DNA of 58,570 nt from JALHMQ01 sp964616395 (GCA_964616395.1 CAZTUT010000001.1:1-58570), one strand, 5' to 3'. Numbered from the stretch's first letter, positions 1-9,800 are shown. Made by a program: numbers and translations. The notes: generated from the letters alone by a model not told the origin.

Positions 1-3000
1 AAGGTCGAGACACACAACCACCCCACGGCGATCGCGCCGTTTCCGGGGGCGGCCACCGGCGCCGGCGGCGAGATTCGCGATGAGGGCGCCACGGGCCGGG
101 GGGCGAAGCCCAAGGCCGGCCTCTGCGGCTTTTCCGTCTCCCATCTGCGGCTGCCGCAGGCCGAGCGGCCGTGGGAGCGCGATACCGACGTCACGCAGGC
201 AGCGGCCAGCGACGCCGATTACGGTTATCCGTCGCGGATCGCCAGCGCGCTGTCGATCATGATCGACGGCCCGCTGGGTGCGGCGGCCTTCAACAACGAG
301 TTCGGCCGCCCGAACCTGCTCGGCTATTTCCGCGCATTCGAGGCCAACGTGGCCGGCCTGCGCTACGGTTACCACAAGCCGATCATGATCGCCGGCGGCA
401 TCGGCAGCATCCGCGATGACCAGACCGCCAAGCTCGACCTGCCGCCCGGCACGCTGCTGATCCAGCTCGGCGGCCCCGGCATGCGCATCGGCCTGGGCGG
501 CGGCGCGGCGTCCAGCATGGGCGCGGGGACCAACACCGAGCAGTTGGATTTCGATTCGGTCCAACGCGGCAACGCCGAGATCGAGCGGCGCGCGCAGGAA
601 GTCATCGATCGCTGCTGGGCGCTCGGCCCGAATAATCCCATACTGAGCATCCACGATGTTGGCGCGGGCGGCCTGTCCAACGCGATGCCGGAGATTGCCC
701 ATGCGAGCGGCCGGGGCGCGCGCTTCGCGCTTGACCGGATCCCGGTTGAGGAAAGCGGCATGAGCCCGCTGGAAATCTGGTGCAACGAGTCGCAGGAGCG
801 CTACGCGCTGGCGATCGCGCCGGCGTCGCTTGGGGCCTTCCAGTGGCTGTGCGAGCGGGAGCGCTGTCCGTTCGCCGTGGTTGGCTCGATCAGCGACGAC
901 GGCAATCTGGTGCTGGCCCGCGAGGGCGAGGCGCCGGCGGTCGACATGCCGATGAACGTGCTGCTTGGCAAGCCGCCGCGCATGCACCGCGATGCCATCC
1001 GCGAGGCTCGCCTGCTGCCGGCGCTGGACACCACCCGGATCGACCTCGAGACCGCAGCGCTCGACGTGCTGCGCCACCCGACCGCGGCCAGCAAGAGCTT
1101 TCTGATCACGATCGGCGACCGAAGCGTCGGCGGCCTCAATTGCCGCGACCCGATGGTCGGTCCGTGGCAGGTGCCGGTGGCCGACTGCGCGGTCACGCTG
1201 CTCGACTACGTGGGGTACTGCGGCGAGGCGATGTCGATGGGCGAGCGCACGCCGCTGGCGATCCTGGATGCCGCCGCCAGTGCGCGCATGGCCATCGGCG
1301 AGGCAATCACCAATATCGCCAGCGCCGACGTGGCGCTCGACCGGGTGAAGCTGTCGGCCAACTGGCTGGCCGCCTGCGGCCAGCCGGGCGAGGACGCGCG
1401 GCTGTTCGAGGCGGTTCAGGCGGCCAGCCTGATGTGCCAGGCGCTGGGCATCAGCATCCCGGTCGGCAAGGATTCGCTGTCGATGAAGACCGCCTGGCAG
1501 CATGACGGCGAGGCCCGGCAGGTGACTGCGCCGGTGTCGCTGATCGTTTCGGCAGCCGCGCCCGTCGGCGATGTTCGGCGCGTGCTGACGCCGCAGCTTC
1601 AGCCGTCGACGGACACGGTGCTGATCCTGATCGATCTCGGCGCCGGCCGGCAGCGGCTGGGCGGCTCGATGCTGGCGCAGGTCTGTTCGCAGTTTGGCAA
1701 TGACGCGCCCGACGGCGATGACCCGACCCGGCTTGCCGCCGCGGTGCGCGCAGTGCGGGCGATGAACGCGGCCGGATGCCTGCTCGCGTACCACGACCGC
1801 TCCGACGGCGGCCTGTTTGCGGCCATCTGCGAGATGGCATTCGCCGGACATTGCGGGGTCACGCTGAACATCGACGTGCTGGCCATGGACCCAGTGGCGC
1901 AGGACTGGGGCGACTTCAAGATCCGCCCCGAGCAGGTCAGCGTCCGGCGCGACGAGCAGACGCTGCGCGCGCTGTTCAACGAGGAACTCGGCATCGTCGT
2001 GCAGGTCGAGCGTGCGCGTCAGAGCGAGGCGATGAACATGCTTCGGGCCGAAGGCCTCGGCGCGATCGCGCACATCGTCGGCAAGCCCAACGAGCGCGAC
2101 GTCATCGAGGTCTGGCGCGATGCGCGCGCAGTGTTCAGCCGGCCGCGCGTCGAGCTGCAGCAGGCGTGGAGCGAGGTGAGCTGGCGCATCGCGCGACTGC
2201 GCGACAACCCGGACTGTGCCGACCAGGAGGCCGCACGTCTGACCGACACCACCGACACCGGCCTGCACTGCCATCTGACGTTCGATCCGGCGCAGGATAT
2301 TGCCGCGCCGATGATCGCCACCGGCGCGCGTCCCCGCATCGCGATCCTGCGCGAGCAGGGCGTGAACAGCCAGTACGAGATGGCCAGCGCCTTCGATACG
2401 GCCGGCTTCACGGCGGTCGATGTGCACATGACTGACCTGCTTGCCGGTCGTGCGCGCCTGGCGGACTTCAAGGGGTTTGCTGCCTGCGGCGGGTTTTCCT
2501 ATGGCGACGTGCTCGGCGGCGGCGGTGGCTGGGCCAAATCGATCCTGCACAACGCCGTGCTGGCCGAGCAGTTCGCGGCCTTCTTCGGACGCAGCGACAG
2601 CTTTGCGCTGGGCGTGTGCAATGGCTGCCAGATGATGAGCCAGCTCGCGCCGATCATTCCCGGCGCCGCCACCTGGCCGAGGTTCGGGCGCAACCTGTCC
2701 GAGCAGTTCGAGGGCCGTCTGGTGATGGCCGAGGTGCTCGACTCGCCGTCACTGTTCTTCGCCGGGATGGCCGGCAGCCGGATGCCGATCGCCAACGCGC
2801 ATGGCGAAGGCCGCGCGCAGTTTGCGTCGCCCGAGGCACTTCGCACGGCCATCGAGCAGCGGCTGGTTGCGGCGCGCTACGTGGACCCGCAGGGCCTGCC
2901 GACCGAGACCTATCCGCATAACCCCAACGGCTCGCCGATGGGCATCAACGCGCTGACGACGCCCGACGGGCGGTTCACGATCATCATGCCGCACCCGGAG

Positions 3001-3102
3001 CGCGTGCGCCGCAGCGTGCAGATGAGCTGGCGACCCGCCGGACTGGGTGAGGACTCGCCGTGGATGCGTATGTTCCGTAACGCGCGGCGCTGGCTGGGGT
3101 AG
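1..3102 (+). CDS. purL: Phosphoribosylformylglycinamidine synthase, 3' part (partial at window start)
   Basis: Fourth step of purine synthesis: FGAR plus glutamine and ATP gives FGAM. The reading frame is open from base 1, so the N-terminal part (roughly 290 residues by comparison with the 1295-residue E. coli enzyme) lies outside the window; 1033 residues are present. It begins in the catalytic segment KVETHNHPTAIAPFPGAATG, continues through the AIRS-like repeats, and ends in a class I glutaminase domain with SYGDVLGGGGGWAKSIL, the nucleophile loop GVCNGCQ and the catalytic-His segment MPHPERVRRS. The usual GAGEGW loop reads GGGGGW here, so a glutamate that is normally conserved is glycine. 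The gene converges on the FmdB-like gene 10 bases downstream with no clear terminator. The identification is secure. Confidence 0.97.
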   Translation, partial: KVETHNHPTAIAPFPGAATGAGGEIRDEGATGRGAKPKAGLCGFSVSHLRLPQAERPWERDTDVTQAAASDADYGYPSRIASALSIMIDGPLGAAAFNNEFGRPNLLGYFRAFEANVAGLRYGYHKPIMIAGGIGSIRDDQTAKLDLPPGTLLIQLGGPGMRIGLGGGAASSMGAGTNTEQLDFDSVQRGNAEIERRAQEVIDRCWALGPNNPILSIHDVGAGGLSNAMPEIAHASGRGARFALDRIPVEESGMSPLEIWCNESQERYALAIAPASLGAFQWLCERERCPFAVVGSISDDGNLVLAREGEAPAVDMPMNVLLGKPPRMHRDAIREARLLPALDTTRIDLETAALDVLRHPTAASKSFLITIGDRSVGGLNCRDPMVGPWQVPVADCAVTLLDYVGYCGEAMSMGERTPLAILDAAASARMAIGEAITNIASADVALDRVKLSANWLAACGQPGEDARLFEAVQAASLMCQALGISIPVGKDSLSMKTAWQHDGEARQVTAPVSLIVSAAAPVGDVRRVLTPQLQPSTDTVLILIDLGAGRQRLGGSMLAQVCSQFGNDAPDGDDPTRLAAAVRAVRAMNAAGCLLAYHDRSDGGLFAAICEMAFAGHCGVTLNIDVLAMDPVAQDWGDFKIRPEQVSVRRDEQTLRALFNEELGIVVQVERARQSEAMNMLRAEGLGAIAHIVGKPNERDVIEVWRDARAVFSRPRVELQQAWSEVSWRIARLRDNPDCADQEAARLTDTTDTGLHCHLTFDPAQDIAAPMIATGARPRIAILREQGVNSQYEMASAFDTAGFTAVDVHMTDLLAGRARLADFKGFAACGGFSYGDVLGGGGGWAKSILHNAVLAEQFAAFFGRSDSFALGVCNGCQMMSQLAPIIPGAATWPRFGRNLSEQFEGRLVMAEVLDSPSLFFAGMAGSRMPIANAHGEGRAQFASPEALRTAIEQRLVAARYVDPQGLPTETYPHNPNGSPMGINALTTPDGRFTIIMPHPERVRRSVQMSWRPAGLGEDSPWMRMFRNARRWLG

Positions 3103-3112
3103 CTGCGGCCGG

Positions 3113-3334
3113 TCAGTGCACCGCGCAGCTGCCGGGACCCCCCGGGTGACCGCAGCTTCCGCAGGGGCCGGGCAGGGTGGCGCCGCTGTCGGTCGTGCCA
3201 TGCGCTGCGAACACCGACAGCTTCTTGTTCAGTCGCTGTGACTGGCATTGCGGGCAGGCTGGCGGGTTACCGTTGCGCACCAGCGCCTCGAATTCGCGTC
3301 CGCAGTTTCCGCAGGCGTACTCGTAGATCGGCAT
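3113..3334 (-). CDS. FmdB-family small zinc-ribbon protein
   Basis: A 73-residue protein starting MPIYEYACGNCG, the hallmark of the FmdB/CxxC putative regulatory protein family. A first CxxC (CGNCG) and a second (CPQC) would bind one zinc ion; the Gly/Pro-rich tail has two more Cys pairs (CGSCG, then a terminal Cys) that could be disordered or metal-binding. The start is supported by an AGGAG Shine-Dalgarno a few bases upstream on the minus strand. The molecular function of the family is not established; it is often described as regulatory from its founding member in formamidase/amidase operons. It lies downstream of the methyltransferase gene on the same strand (46-base gap), so co-transcription is possible. 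Confidence 0.85.
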   Translation of the reverse strand: MPIYEYACGNCGREFEALVRNGNPPACPQCQSQRLNKKLSVFAAHGTTDSGATLPGPCGSCGHPGGPGSCAVH

Positions 3335-3380
3335 GGATAGCTCCTCGGTGGGTCGAAACTTGCGATGCGCTGGCGTCGGT

Positions 3381-4184
3381 TCATGCCCGCGGCCGTCCCA
3401 GATACAGGTGTGTGACGTAACGAACGATGATTGTGTCGCCGCAGCCGAGGCTCGCGCAAAGGTCGGCAGTTGCCTCGCGCACCCGGGTGGCTTCGAGCGA
3501 ATCCGGCGTCGGCATGTAGGACCGTGACATCACGAGGCTTTGCAGCGCAGTGTCGGTGATTGCATGTTCGTGCGCGAAGGTGAGGTGAGCAACGCCCGTG
3601 TCTTCGAAGAACTCGGCGAGCCCGCGTCGGTTTTCGTGCTCGATCAGCGCATCTCGCTTGGCACCGCCGAAGCGCTCGAAAATCCGGTTCAGACCTTGAT
3701 GCAGGGGATCGGTCAGCAGGCGATCGTTCCAGATCAGAGCGACCTGACCCGACGGATTCAACACGCGCAGGAATTCCTCGCGTGTCTTCCGCAGGTCGAA
3801 CCAGTGGAAAGCGTGGGCCGCGCAGACAAGATCCGCGCTGCTCGCCGTCAGTGGCAACTGCTCGGCACTTCCCGGCAGGCAACTGAAGCTGCGATAGCCG
3901 CTCAGCAGCGCCGTCGCCGCCGCGCGCATCTCGGCATTCGGTTCAACGCCTACCACCGGAACGCCTCGCTCGAGCAGGCCCTGGCTTAGCAGGCCGGTGC
4001 CCGCCCCAACATCGACCACCGACGCGGTCGACGAGAGTCGGGCGCGCTCGACCAGGACATCGAACAGTGCTGCCGGATAGTCCGGCCGCGAGGCGACATA
4101 GTCGGCCACTTTCGATGAAAAGATTTGCGCCAGTCCACCCGACTCGGCGTACGCCCTTGCCAGCTTGCTGGTTCGACTGACCAT
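3381..4184 (-). CDS. Class I SAM-dependent methyltransferase (Methyltransf_11 type)
   Basis: A 267-residue protein with the Rossmann-type SAM-binding signature VVDVGAGTGLLSQGL (motif I), an acidic end of strand 2 (VGVEPNAEMR), and the motif III-IV region SADLVCAAHAFHWFD, typical of small-molecule methyltransferases. There is no signal peptide and no membrane segment. The substrate cannot be inferred: neither neighbour (zinc ribbon, peptidyl-prolyl isomerase) points to a pathway. A strong terminator separates it from the upstream ppiC-type gene, so it probably has its own promoter in the short gap, or is reached by read-through. Confidence 0.8.
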   Translation of the reverse strand: MVSRTSKLARAYAESGGLAQIFSSKVADYVASRPDYPAALFDVLVERARLSSTASVVDVGAGTGLLSQGLLERGVPVVGVEPNAEMRAAATALLSGYRSFSCLPGSAEQLPLTASSADLVCAAHAFHWFDLRKTREEFLRVLNPSGQVALIWNDRLLTDPLHQGLNRIFERFGGAKRDALIEHENRRGLAEFFEDTGVAHLTFAHEHAITDTALQSLVMSRSYMPTPDSLEATRVREATADLCASLGCGDTIIVRYVTHLYLGRPRA

Positions 4185-4196
4185 GACTGCCTCGCG

Positions 4197-4230
4197 AAAA
4201 TCAAACGGGGCGCCACTGCGCCCCGTTTGA
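4197..4230 (-). terminator. Rho-independent terminator after the ppiC-type gene
   Basis: A perfect 13-bp stem (arms 4201-4213 and 4218-4230) with a 4-base loop, followed on the minus strand by four T residues. It starts 28 bases past the stop codon of the peptidyl-prolyl isomerase gene and ends just before the methyltransferase start. The only stem in the window that has the full form of an intrinsic terminator. Confidence 0.85.
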
Positions 4231-4258
4231 CTACCGCCTTTGCATACTCGGGCGCGAT

Positions 4259-5026
4259 CTACTGAATCTTCGCCTTCTTCTGCAGCTCAGCGGCAAAGGC
4301 CTGCACGCGCTGCTGCTGCAGCGCTTCGCGGATCTGACCCTGGACTTGCGCCAGCGGCGGGAACTGCGCGTCGCGCACGTCGTCGAGGCGGATCACATGC
4401 CAGCCGAACTGGGTCTGCACGGGCGTTTCAGTGATCTTGCCCTTCTCCAGCTTGGTCATCGCGTCGGAGAACGGCTTGACGAAACCGTCGGGGCTCGCCC
4501 AGTCCAGATCGCCGCCGTTGGCCGCCGACCCGGTGTCCTTGCTCCTCTTGGCGAGTTCCTCGAACTTCGCGCCCTTCTTGAGCTGGTCGACGATCGCCTT
4601 GGCTTCCTCTTCCTTGTCGACCAGGATGTGGCGAGCGCGGAATTCCTTGGAGCCGGCCTTGGCCTTCTGTTCGTCGTAGGCCTTCTGCACGTCGGCATCG
4701 GTGATCGGACGCTTGTCCATCTCGTCGCGCATCAGGGCCTGGATCAGCGCGTTCTGACGCTGGACGTCGAGCTGGAACTTGACGTCGGCTTTCTCCGGCA
4801 GGCCGCGACGGGTCGCTTCCTGCATGAAGATTTCGCGCCGGATCAGCTCCTGCTTGACCATCTCGCGCAGTTGCGGCGAGTCCTGCTGCCCCTGCTGGGT
4901 CAGCGTCTTGACCCAGGCATCCTCGCGCGCCTTCGGGATGGGGCGGTTGTTGACCGTCGCGATGTTCTGCGCCAGCGCGCCCGAAGCAATCACGGAAAAC
5001 GAAACAAGAGCAATCAGGCGAAGCAT
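4259..5026 (-). CDS. Periplasmic PpiC-type (parvulin) peptidyl-prolyl isomerase
   Basis: A folding helper for exported proteins. The chosen start (ATG at 5026) gives 255 residues opening with a clean Sec signal, MLRLIALVSFSVIASGALAQ, and is preceded by AGGA at a 10-base spacing; an ATG 18 bases further upstream has no ribosome binding site. A SurA-like N-terminal helical region comes first, followed by one parvulin domain at about residues 125-220 (FRARHILVDKEEEA, then GGDLDWASPDGFVKPFSDAM and TQFGWHVIRLDDVR). The C-terminus is a basic helix. It is last in the run selO-msrB-yciB-bolA-ppiC, four bases after bolA, and ends in a strong terminator. Alternatives are a PrsA-like foldase or a generic parvulin; the class is sure, the client proteins unknown. 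Confidence 0.93.
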   Translation of the reverse strand: MLRLIALVSFSVIASGALAQNIATVNNRPIPKAREDAWVKTLTQQGQQDSPQLREMVKQELIRREIFMQEATRRGLPEKADVKFQLDVQRQNALIQALMRDEMDKRPITDADVQKAYDEQKAKAGSKEFRARHILVDKEEEAKAIVDQLKKGAKFEELAKRSKDTGSAANGGDLDWASPDGFVKPFSDAMTKLEKGKITETPVQTQFGWHVIRLDDVRDAQFPPLAQVQGQIREALQQQRVQAFAAELQKKAKIQ

Positions 5027-5030
5027 CGGA

Positions 5031-5345
5031 TCAGGTTCCTTCACGGAAGTATGGCGGGGCTGCGGTACCGGCCGTTCCCTCCCCGGGGGCCAGCAGCGTC
5101 ATCGTCAGCGCATGGACCTCGCGCTGCATCAAATCTCCAAGGGAATCATACACAAGCCGGTGTCTCGCCACTCTGGACAAGCCGGTGAATTTGGCGCTTG
5201 TCATCTGCAGTCGATAGTGCCCGCCGCCGCTGGCTGCGCCCGCGTGTCCGGCGTGCCGGGCGCTGTCGTCCTGCAGGTCAAGATCAAGCGGCGCCAGCAC
5301 TTGAAGCCGCTGCCGGATCCGCTCGGGCGTGCGCGCGTCAGCCAT
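5031..5345 (-). CDS. bolA: BolA family protein
   Basis: A 104-residue BolA/IbaG-like protein. The family handles [2Fe-2S] clusters together with monothiol glutaredoxins, and some members bind DNA. Family features are the GGGHYRLQMTSAKFTGLSRVARHRLVY segment (19 residues of it carry the helix-turn and the conserved His) followed by HALTMTLLAPGE. The extreme C-terminus is extended and low in complexity. It overlaps the start of yciB by 8 bases and ends 4 bases before the ppiC-type start, so it is very probably translated from the same message. bolA next to yciB is a common betaproteobacterial arrangement. Confidence 0.9.
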   Translation of the reverse strand: MADARTPERIRQRLQVLAPLDLDLQDDSARHAGHAGAASGGGHYRLQMTSAKFTGLSRVARHRLVYDSLGDLMQREVHALTMTLLAPGEGTAGTAAPPYFREGT

Positions 5346-5973
5346 GGTCGTTACCGGTCTCGGGCATGTGCCGGGCGAGCCAGAGGCCCATGCCGATTGT
5401 GAAGGCGAAGGTCAGGCCCATCAGGCCGAATAGCTTGAAGTTGACCCAGGTGGCGGTCGGCACGCTGTAGGCGACCGCGATATTGACCGCGCCGATCACC
5501 GCAAAGAAAACGATCCACAGCCACAGCAGGCGCTCCCAGACCGCATCGGGCACGGTGATCTGCGCGCCCAGCACCGATCGCACCAGGTTGCGCTTCCAGA
5601 GCACTCGGCCGCCAAGCAGGATGCCGCCGAACAGCCAGTACAGGATCGTGGGCTTCCACTTGATGAACATCTCGTCGTGCAGCCAGATGGTGGCGCCACC
5701 GAAGACCACAATCACCGCGACGCTGACCCACAACATCGCATCGACCTTGCGGCCTCGCAGCAGCAGCCAGCCCACCTGAATCAGCGAGGCGACGATGGCC
5801 ACTGCGGTGGCGAGCAGGATGGCCGCCTGATCCGCGGGCACCTGGCCGTCGATCATCAGCGGTCCCAGCGCGGACTGCGCAATCGCCAGCGAGACGTCGG
5901 GAAATGCGCCGGCCAGCTTGAAGGCAGCGAAGAACAGCAGGACCGGAAACAGGTCGAACAGGAATTTCTTCAA
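5338..5973 (-). CDS. yciB: Inner membrane protein YciB (intracellular septation protein A family)
   Basis: A 211-residue integral membrane protein that begins MKKFLFDLFPVLLFFAAFKL, the family's typical N-terminus, and shows five to six hydrophobic spans. The conserved KPTILYWLFGGILLGG stretch and the WVNFKLFGLMGLTFAFTI stretch near the C-terminus are diagnostic. In E. coli, YciB affects cell-envelope synthesis and septation through partner proteins; a biochemical activity is not defined. The gene follows msrB after 3 bases and overlaps bolA by 8. Confidence 0.93.
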   Translation of the reverse strand: MKKFLFDLFPVLLFFAAFKLAGAFPDVSLAIAQSALGPLMIDGQVPADQAAILLATAVAIVASLIQVGWLLLRGRKVDAMLWVSVAVIVVFGGATIWLHDEMFIKWKPTILYWLFGGILLGGRVLWKRNLVRSVLGAQITVPDAVWERLLWLWIVFFAVIGAVNIAVAYSVPTATWVNFKLFGLMGLTFAFTIGMGLWLARHMPETGNDHG

Positions 5974-5976
5974 CGG

Positions 5977-6402
<426 letters not shown>

Positions 6403-6460
6403 CGGCAGTTCCGGGGAAAGCAGGGCGAAGTGAATTTTCTGCGGGACACAGCAGACCCGA

Positions 6461-8017
6461 TCAGGATGAGCATGACAGATGCAGGCTGCCCGCCCACTCG
6501 GGCGGAGCTGCCGCATAGTCGTCGAACTGAGGCTGCTCGTCGTAGGGGTTGCGCAGGCACGCGAGCAGTCGCGCGATCTCGCCGAAGTCGCGCGCCCCGT
6601 CGTCGCCGCGCGCCTTGCGGATCGCAGTCTCGGCAAGATGGTTGCGCAGGATGTACTTGGGGTTGACGCGGTTCATCCGCTGCGCGCGCTCGGTGTCGCT
6701 GCTGCGCTCGGCGACCAGGCGGGCCCGATAGCGGACGGCCCAGGCGTCGAAGGCCTCGCGGTCGATAAACAGGTCGCGTACCGGTGCATCGGATCCTGCG
6801 TCGCCGGCCACCGACGGCAGGCGCGACAGCGCGCGCCAGAACAGGGTCCAATCGACCCTTTGCGCATCGAGCAGCCCCAGCAGGTCCTGGGTCAGGTCGG
6901 CATCGCCGTCCTGACGCGTGGCCAGGCCGAGCTTGGCGTTGAAGCGCGCCTGGATCGCGTCGGCGAACTCGGTCTTGTAAGTTTCAAGGGCTGCCTGCGT
7001 GGCCTCGACGTCGTCAATCAGCGGCATCATCGCCTGCCCGAAGCAGTACAGGTTCCAGTGCGCGATCGACGGCTGCCGCGCATAGGCGTAGCGGCCCTGC
7101 TCGTCGCTGTGGTTGCAGATATGGTTCGCGTCGAACGCGTCGAGAAAGCCGAAAGGGCCGTAGTCGATGGTCAGGCCCAGGACCGACATGTTGTCGGTGT
7201 TCATCACGCCATGGCAGAACCCGACGGCCTGCCAGTGGGCGATCAGGGTCGCAGTCCGTTGCGCGACCGCCCGGATCAACGCCAGATACGGCGCGCTGCC
7301 CGATCCGGCGTCGCGGCACTCGGGGTAGAAACGGTCGATCACGTGATCGGCCAGCAGCCGCAACTCGTCGTGCCTGTGGCTCCAGTAGAAGAACTCGAAC
7401 GAGCCGAATCGAACGAAGCTCGGCGCCATCCGGATCACGACCGCGGCGGATTCAACTGTCTCGCGGAACACCGGATGATCTGCGCCGGCGATCGAAAGCG
7501 CTCGCGTGGTGGGAATGCCCAGACCATGCATCGCTTCGGAGCACAGGAACTCGCGGATCGACGAACGCAGCACCGCGCGGCCATCGGCGCGGCGCGAGTA
7601 GGGCGTCTGGCCGGCGCCTTTCCACTGCAGCTCCCATACGCCGGCCGGCCCCTCTACCGCACCCATCAGCAGCGCACGACCGTCGCCGAGTTGTGGCACA
7701 TAGACGCCGAACTGGTGACCGGAATAGACGGCCGCCAGTGGACTGGCTCCGACCGGAACGCGGTTGCCGGCGGCGACGTCGACGAACCCCGGTTCGTCCG
7801 ATGCCGATGGCGGCAAGCCGATCAGGCTCGCCGCATCGGCCGAGAAGGCAACCGGGTAAGGCGAGGGCAGCGGCGTGGGCGCCAGGCGGGTGTAGAAGCC
7901 CGCCGGCAGATCGCCAAAGCCACCGCGCCAGCGCAGCCCGCTGAGCGGATCGGGATGCGCCTGCGCGGGCGCGAGTGCGGTCGTCGGGGGAAGAGGGTGA
8001 TTCAACGGCGGCTCCAT
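6461..8017 (-). CDS. selO: SelO/YdiU protein AMPylase (pseudokinase)
   Basis: A 518-residue SelO. The family has a protein-kinase fold that binds ATP in flipped orientation and transfers AMP to protein hydroxyls, with targets linked to redox homeostasis. Visible family motifs: SGHQFGVYVPQLGDGRA, the ATP-binding stretch ELQWKGAGQTPYSRRADG, FCHGVMNTDNMSVLGLTIDYG (catalytic loop and metal site), and NPKYILRNHLAE. The C-terminus ends SCSS: the position that is selenocysteine in animal SelO is an ordinary TGC cysteine here. It heads the leftward run with msrB, yciB, bolA and ppiC and is divergent from the acyl-CoA ligase, with 140 bases between them for both promoters. Confidence 0.96.
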   Translation of the reverse strand: MEPPLNHPLPPTTALAPAQAHPDPLSGLRWRGGFGDLPAGFYTRLAPTPLPSPYPVAFSADAASLIGLPPSASDEPGFVDVAAGNRVPVGASPLAAVYSGHQFGVYVPQLGDGRALLMGAVEGPAGVWELQWKGAGQTPYSRRADGRAVLRSSIREFLCSEAMHGLGIPTTRALSIAGADHPVFRETVESAAVVIRMAPSFVRFGSFEFFYWSHRHDELRLLADHVIDRFYPECRDAGSGSAPYLALIRAVAQRTATLIAHWQAVGFCHGVMNTDNMSVLGLTIDYGPFGFLDAFDANHICNHSDEQGRYAYARQPSIAHWNLYCFGQAMMPLIDDVEATQAALETYKTEFADAIQARFNAKLGLATRQDGDADLTQDLLGLLDAQRVDWTLFWRALSRLPSVAGDAGSDAPVRDLFIDREAFDAWAVRYRARLVAERSSDTERAQRMNRVNPKYILRNHLAETAIRKARGDDGARDFGEIARLLACLRNPYDEQPQFDDYAAAPPEWAGSLHLSCSS

Positions 8018-8157
8018 ATCTGGCGTCGATTCTATCGAGGCACGTCGCTACACTGGAATGCAGGCCTTTCCTGACCGGCTTCCCTGAACGGCAGACGATT
8101 TCTCGCCGACACAGCACGGCGGGCGGTCAGGCCAACAAGACAACCCGGAGACTCAAG

Positions 8158-9800
8158 ATGCTGAACGGCTTGATGATGCAGACGCCGCTGACGATCTCGT
8201 CGCTGATCGTTCACGCCGATCGCCACCACCCGGATGCCGAAATCGTGTCGCGGCGGGTCGAGGGTGACATCCATCGGACCACGTATCGGCAGTTGCACAC
8301 GCGCTCTCGTCGACTGGCCGATGCGCTCGGGCAGCTTGGCATCGGTGACGGCGACCGTGTCGCCACGCTGGCGTGGAACGGCTATCGGCACATGGAGCTG
8401 TATTTCGGCGTCTCGGGCCGGGGCAGCGTGCTGCACACGCTCAATCCGCGCCTGATCGGCGAGCAGATCGCCTGGATCATCAACCATGCCGAAGACCGTG
8501 CGCTGTTCTTCGACCTGACGTTTCTGCCGATCGTGGAGGGCATTGCGCCCCATTGCCCGAGCGTGCGCCACTGGGTGGCGATGATCGATCGCGAGCGGAT
8601 GCCAGCGGCGTCCAAGGTCGAGCTGCTGTGCTACGAGGACCTGATCGACCGCGGCGACAGCGACTACGCGTGGCCCGACATCGATGAGAACCGCGCCAGT
8701 TCAATGTGCTACACGTCGGGCACGACGGGCAACCCGAAAGGCGTGCTCTACAGCCATCGCTCGACGGTGCTGCATTCGATGGGGGCCGCACTTCCGGATG
8801 CGCTGAACCTGTCGTCGCGCGACTGCATCCTGCCGGTGGTGCCGATGTTCCACGTCAACGCCTGGGGACTGCCGTACGTCGCGCCGATGGTCGGCGCCAA
8901 GCTGGTGTTCCCCGGTGGTGCGCTCGACGGAAAGTCGCTCTACGAGTTGTTCGAGGCGGAAAAGGTCACCTGCTCGGCGGGTGTGCCGACGGTCTGGCAG
9001 GGCCTGCTCGCGCATACCGAGGCCGGCAACCTGCGTTTCTCCACGATGAACCGCACGGTGNNNNNNNNNNCGGCTCGGCCTGCCCGCCGTCGATGCTGAG
9101 GCTGTTCCAGGAGAAGTACGGGGTGCAGGTGCTGCACGCCTGGGGCATGACCGAGATGAGCCCGCTGGGTACCGTATCCACGTTCAAGGGTAAGCACCGC
9201 GCGGTCGACGAAGCGTCTCGCACCGCCCTGCAGTACAAGCAGGGACGGGTGATCTTCGGCGTCGACATGAAGATCGTGGACGCCGATGGCAACGAGCTGC
9301 CCTGGGATGGCCGTTCCTTTGGCGATCTGCTGGTGCGCGGGCCCTGGGTGCTGCGCGAGTACTTTCGGCAGCAGGCGTCGCCGTTGCAGAAAGACGACGT
9401 GGGGCGCGGCTGGTTTCCGACCGGCGATGTGGCGACGATCGACCCCGACGGCTATATGCAGATCACCGACAGGTCGAAGGACGTGATCAAGTCGGGTGGC
9501 GAGTGGATCAGTTCAATCGACATCGAGAACATCGCGGTCTCGCATCCGGCGGTGGCGATGGCTGCCTGCATCGCTGCCTACCATCCGAAGTGGGACGAGC
9601 GGCCGCTACTGGTGGTGGTCAGGAAGCCAGGTGCCGAGGTGACCCGCGACCAGCTGATCGCTCATTACGAAGGCAAGGTGGCGCGCTGGCAGGTGCCTGA
9701 TGACGTCGTGTTTGTCGACGCGATCCCACTTGGCGCCACCGGAAAGATGCTCAAGACCCGGCTGCGCGAGCAGTTCAAGGACTACCGCTTGCCAGGCTGA
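8158..9800 (+). CDS. Long/medium-chain fatty-acid-CoA ligase (AMP-forming), interrupted by a scaffold gap
   Basis: Activates a carboxylic acid to its acyl-CoA through an acyl-AMP. The start at 8158 (MLNGLMMQTPLTISSLIVHA) follows a GGAG ribosome binding site. The AMP-binding motif CYTSGTTGNPKGVLYSHRS, the GWGMTE-like segment HAWGMTEMSPLGT, and the C-terminal GWFPTGDVATIDPDGYMQITDRSKD and GKMLKTRLRE (with the catalytic Lys) are all present; closest in character to AlkK-type ligases. The frame changes across the 10 N at 9061-9070: RTV before the gap and GSACPPSML after it would join as the usual RTVIGGSACPP if only 5 bases were missing, so the gene is probably intact. First gene of the import and beta-oxidation cluster. 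Confidence 0.9.
9061..9070. other. Scaffold gap (10 N) inside the acyl-CoA ligase gene
   Basis: Ten undetermined bases. Flanking codons are continuous in homology but out of frame by this spacing, so the N count is a placeholder rather than a measured length. Confidence 0.99.

Noticed and set aside
6461..6475. Selenocysteine in SelO
   Set aside because: The position is an ordinary TGC cysteine codon in the terminal SCSS, with a normal stop after it; no in-frame TGA is involved.
6479..8074. A 531-codon open frame on the plus strand opposite selO
   Set aside because: Antisense shadow; SelO on the minus strand has all family motifs.
8158..9800. Acyl-CoA ligase as a pseudogene with a frameshift
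   Set aside because: The frame change coincides exactly with the N run, and the flanking residues join to the family consensus if 5 bases are missing.
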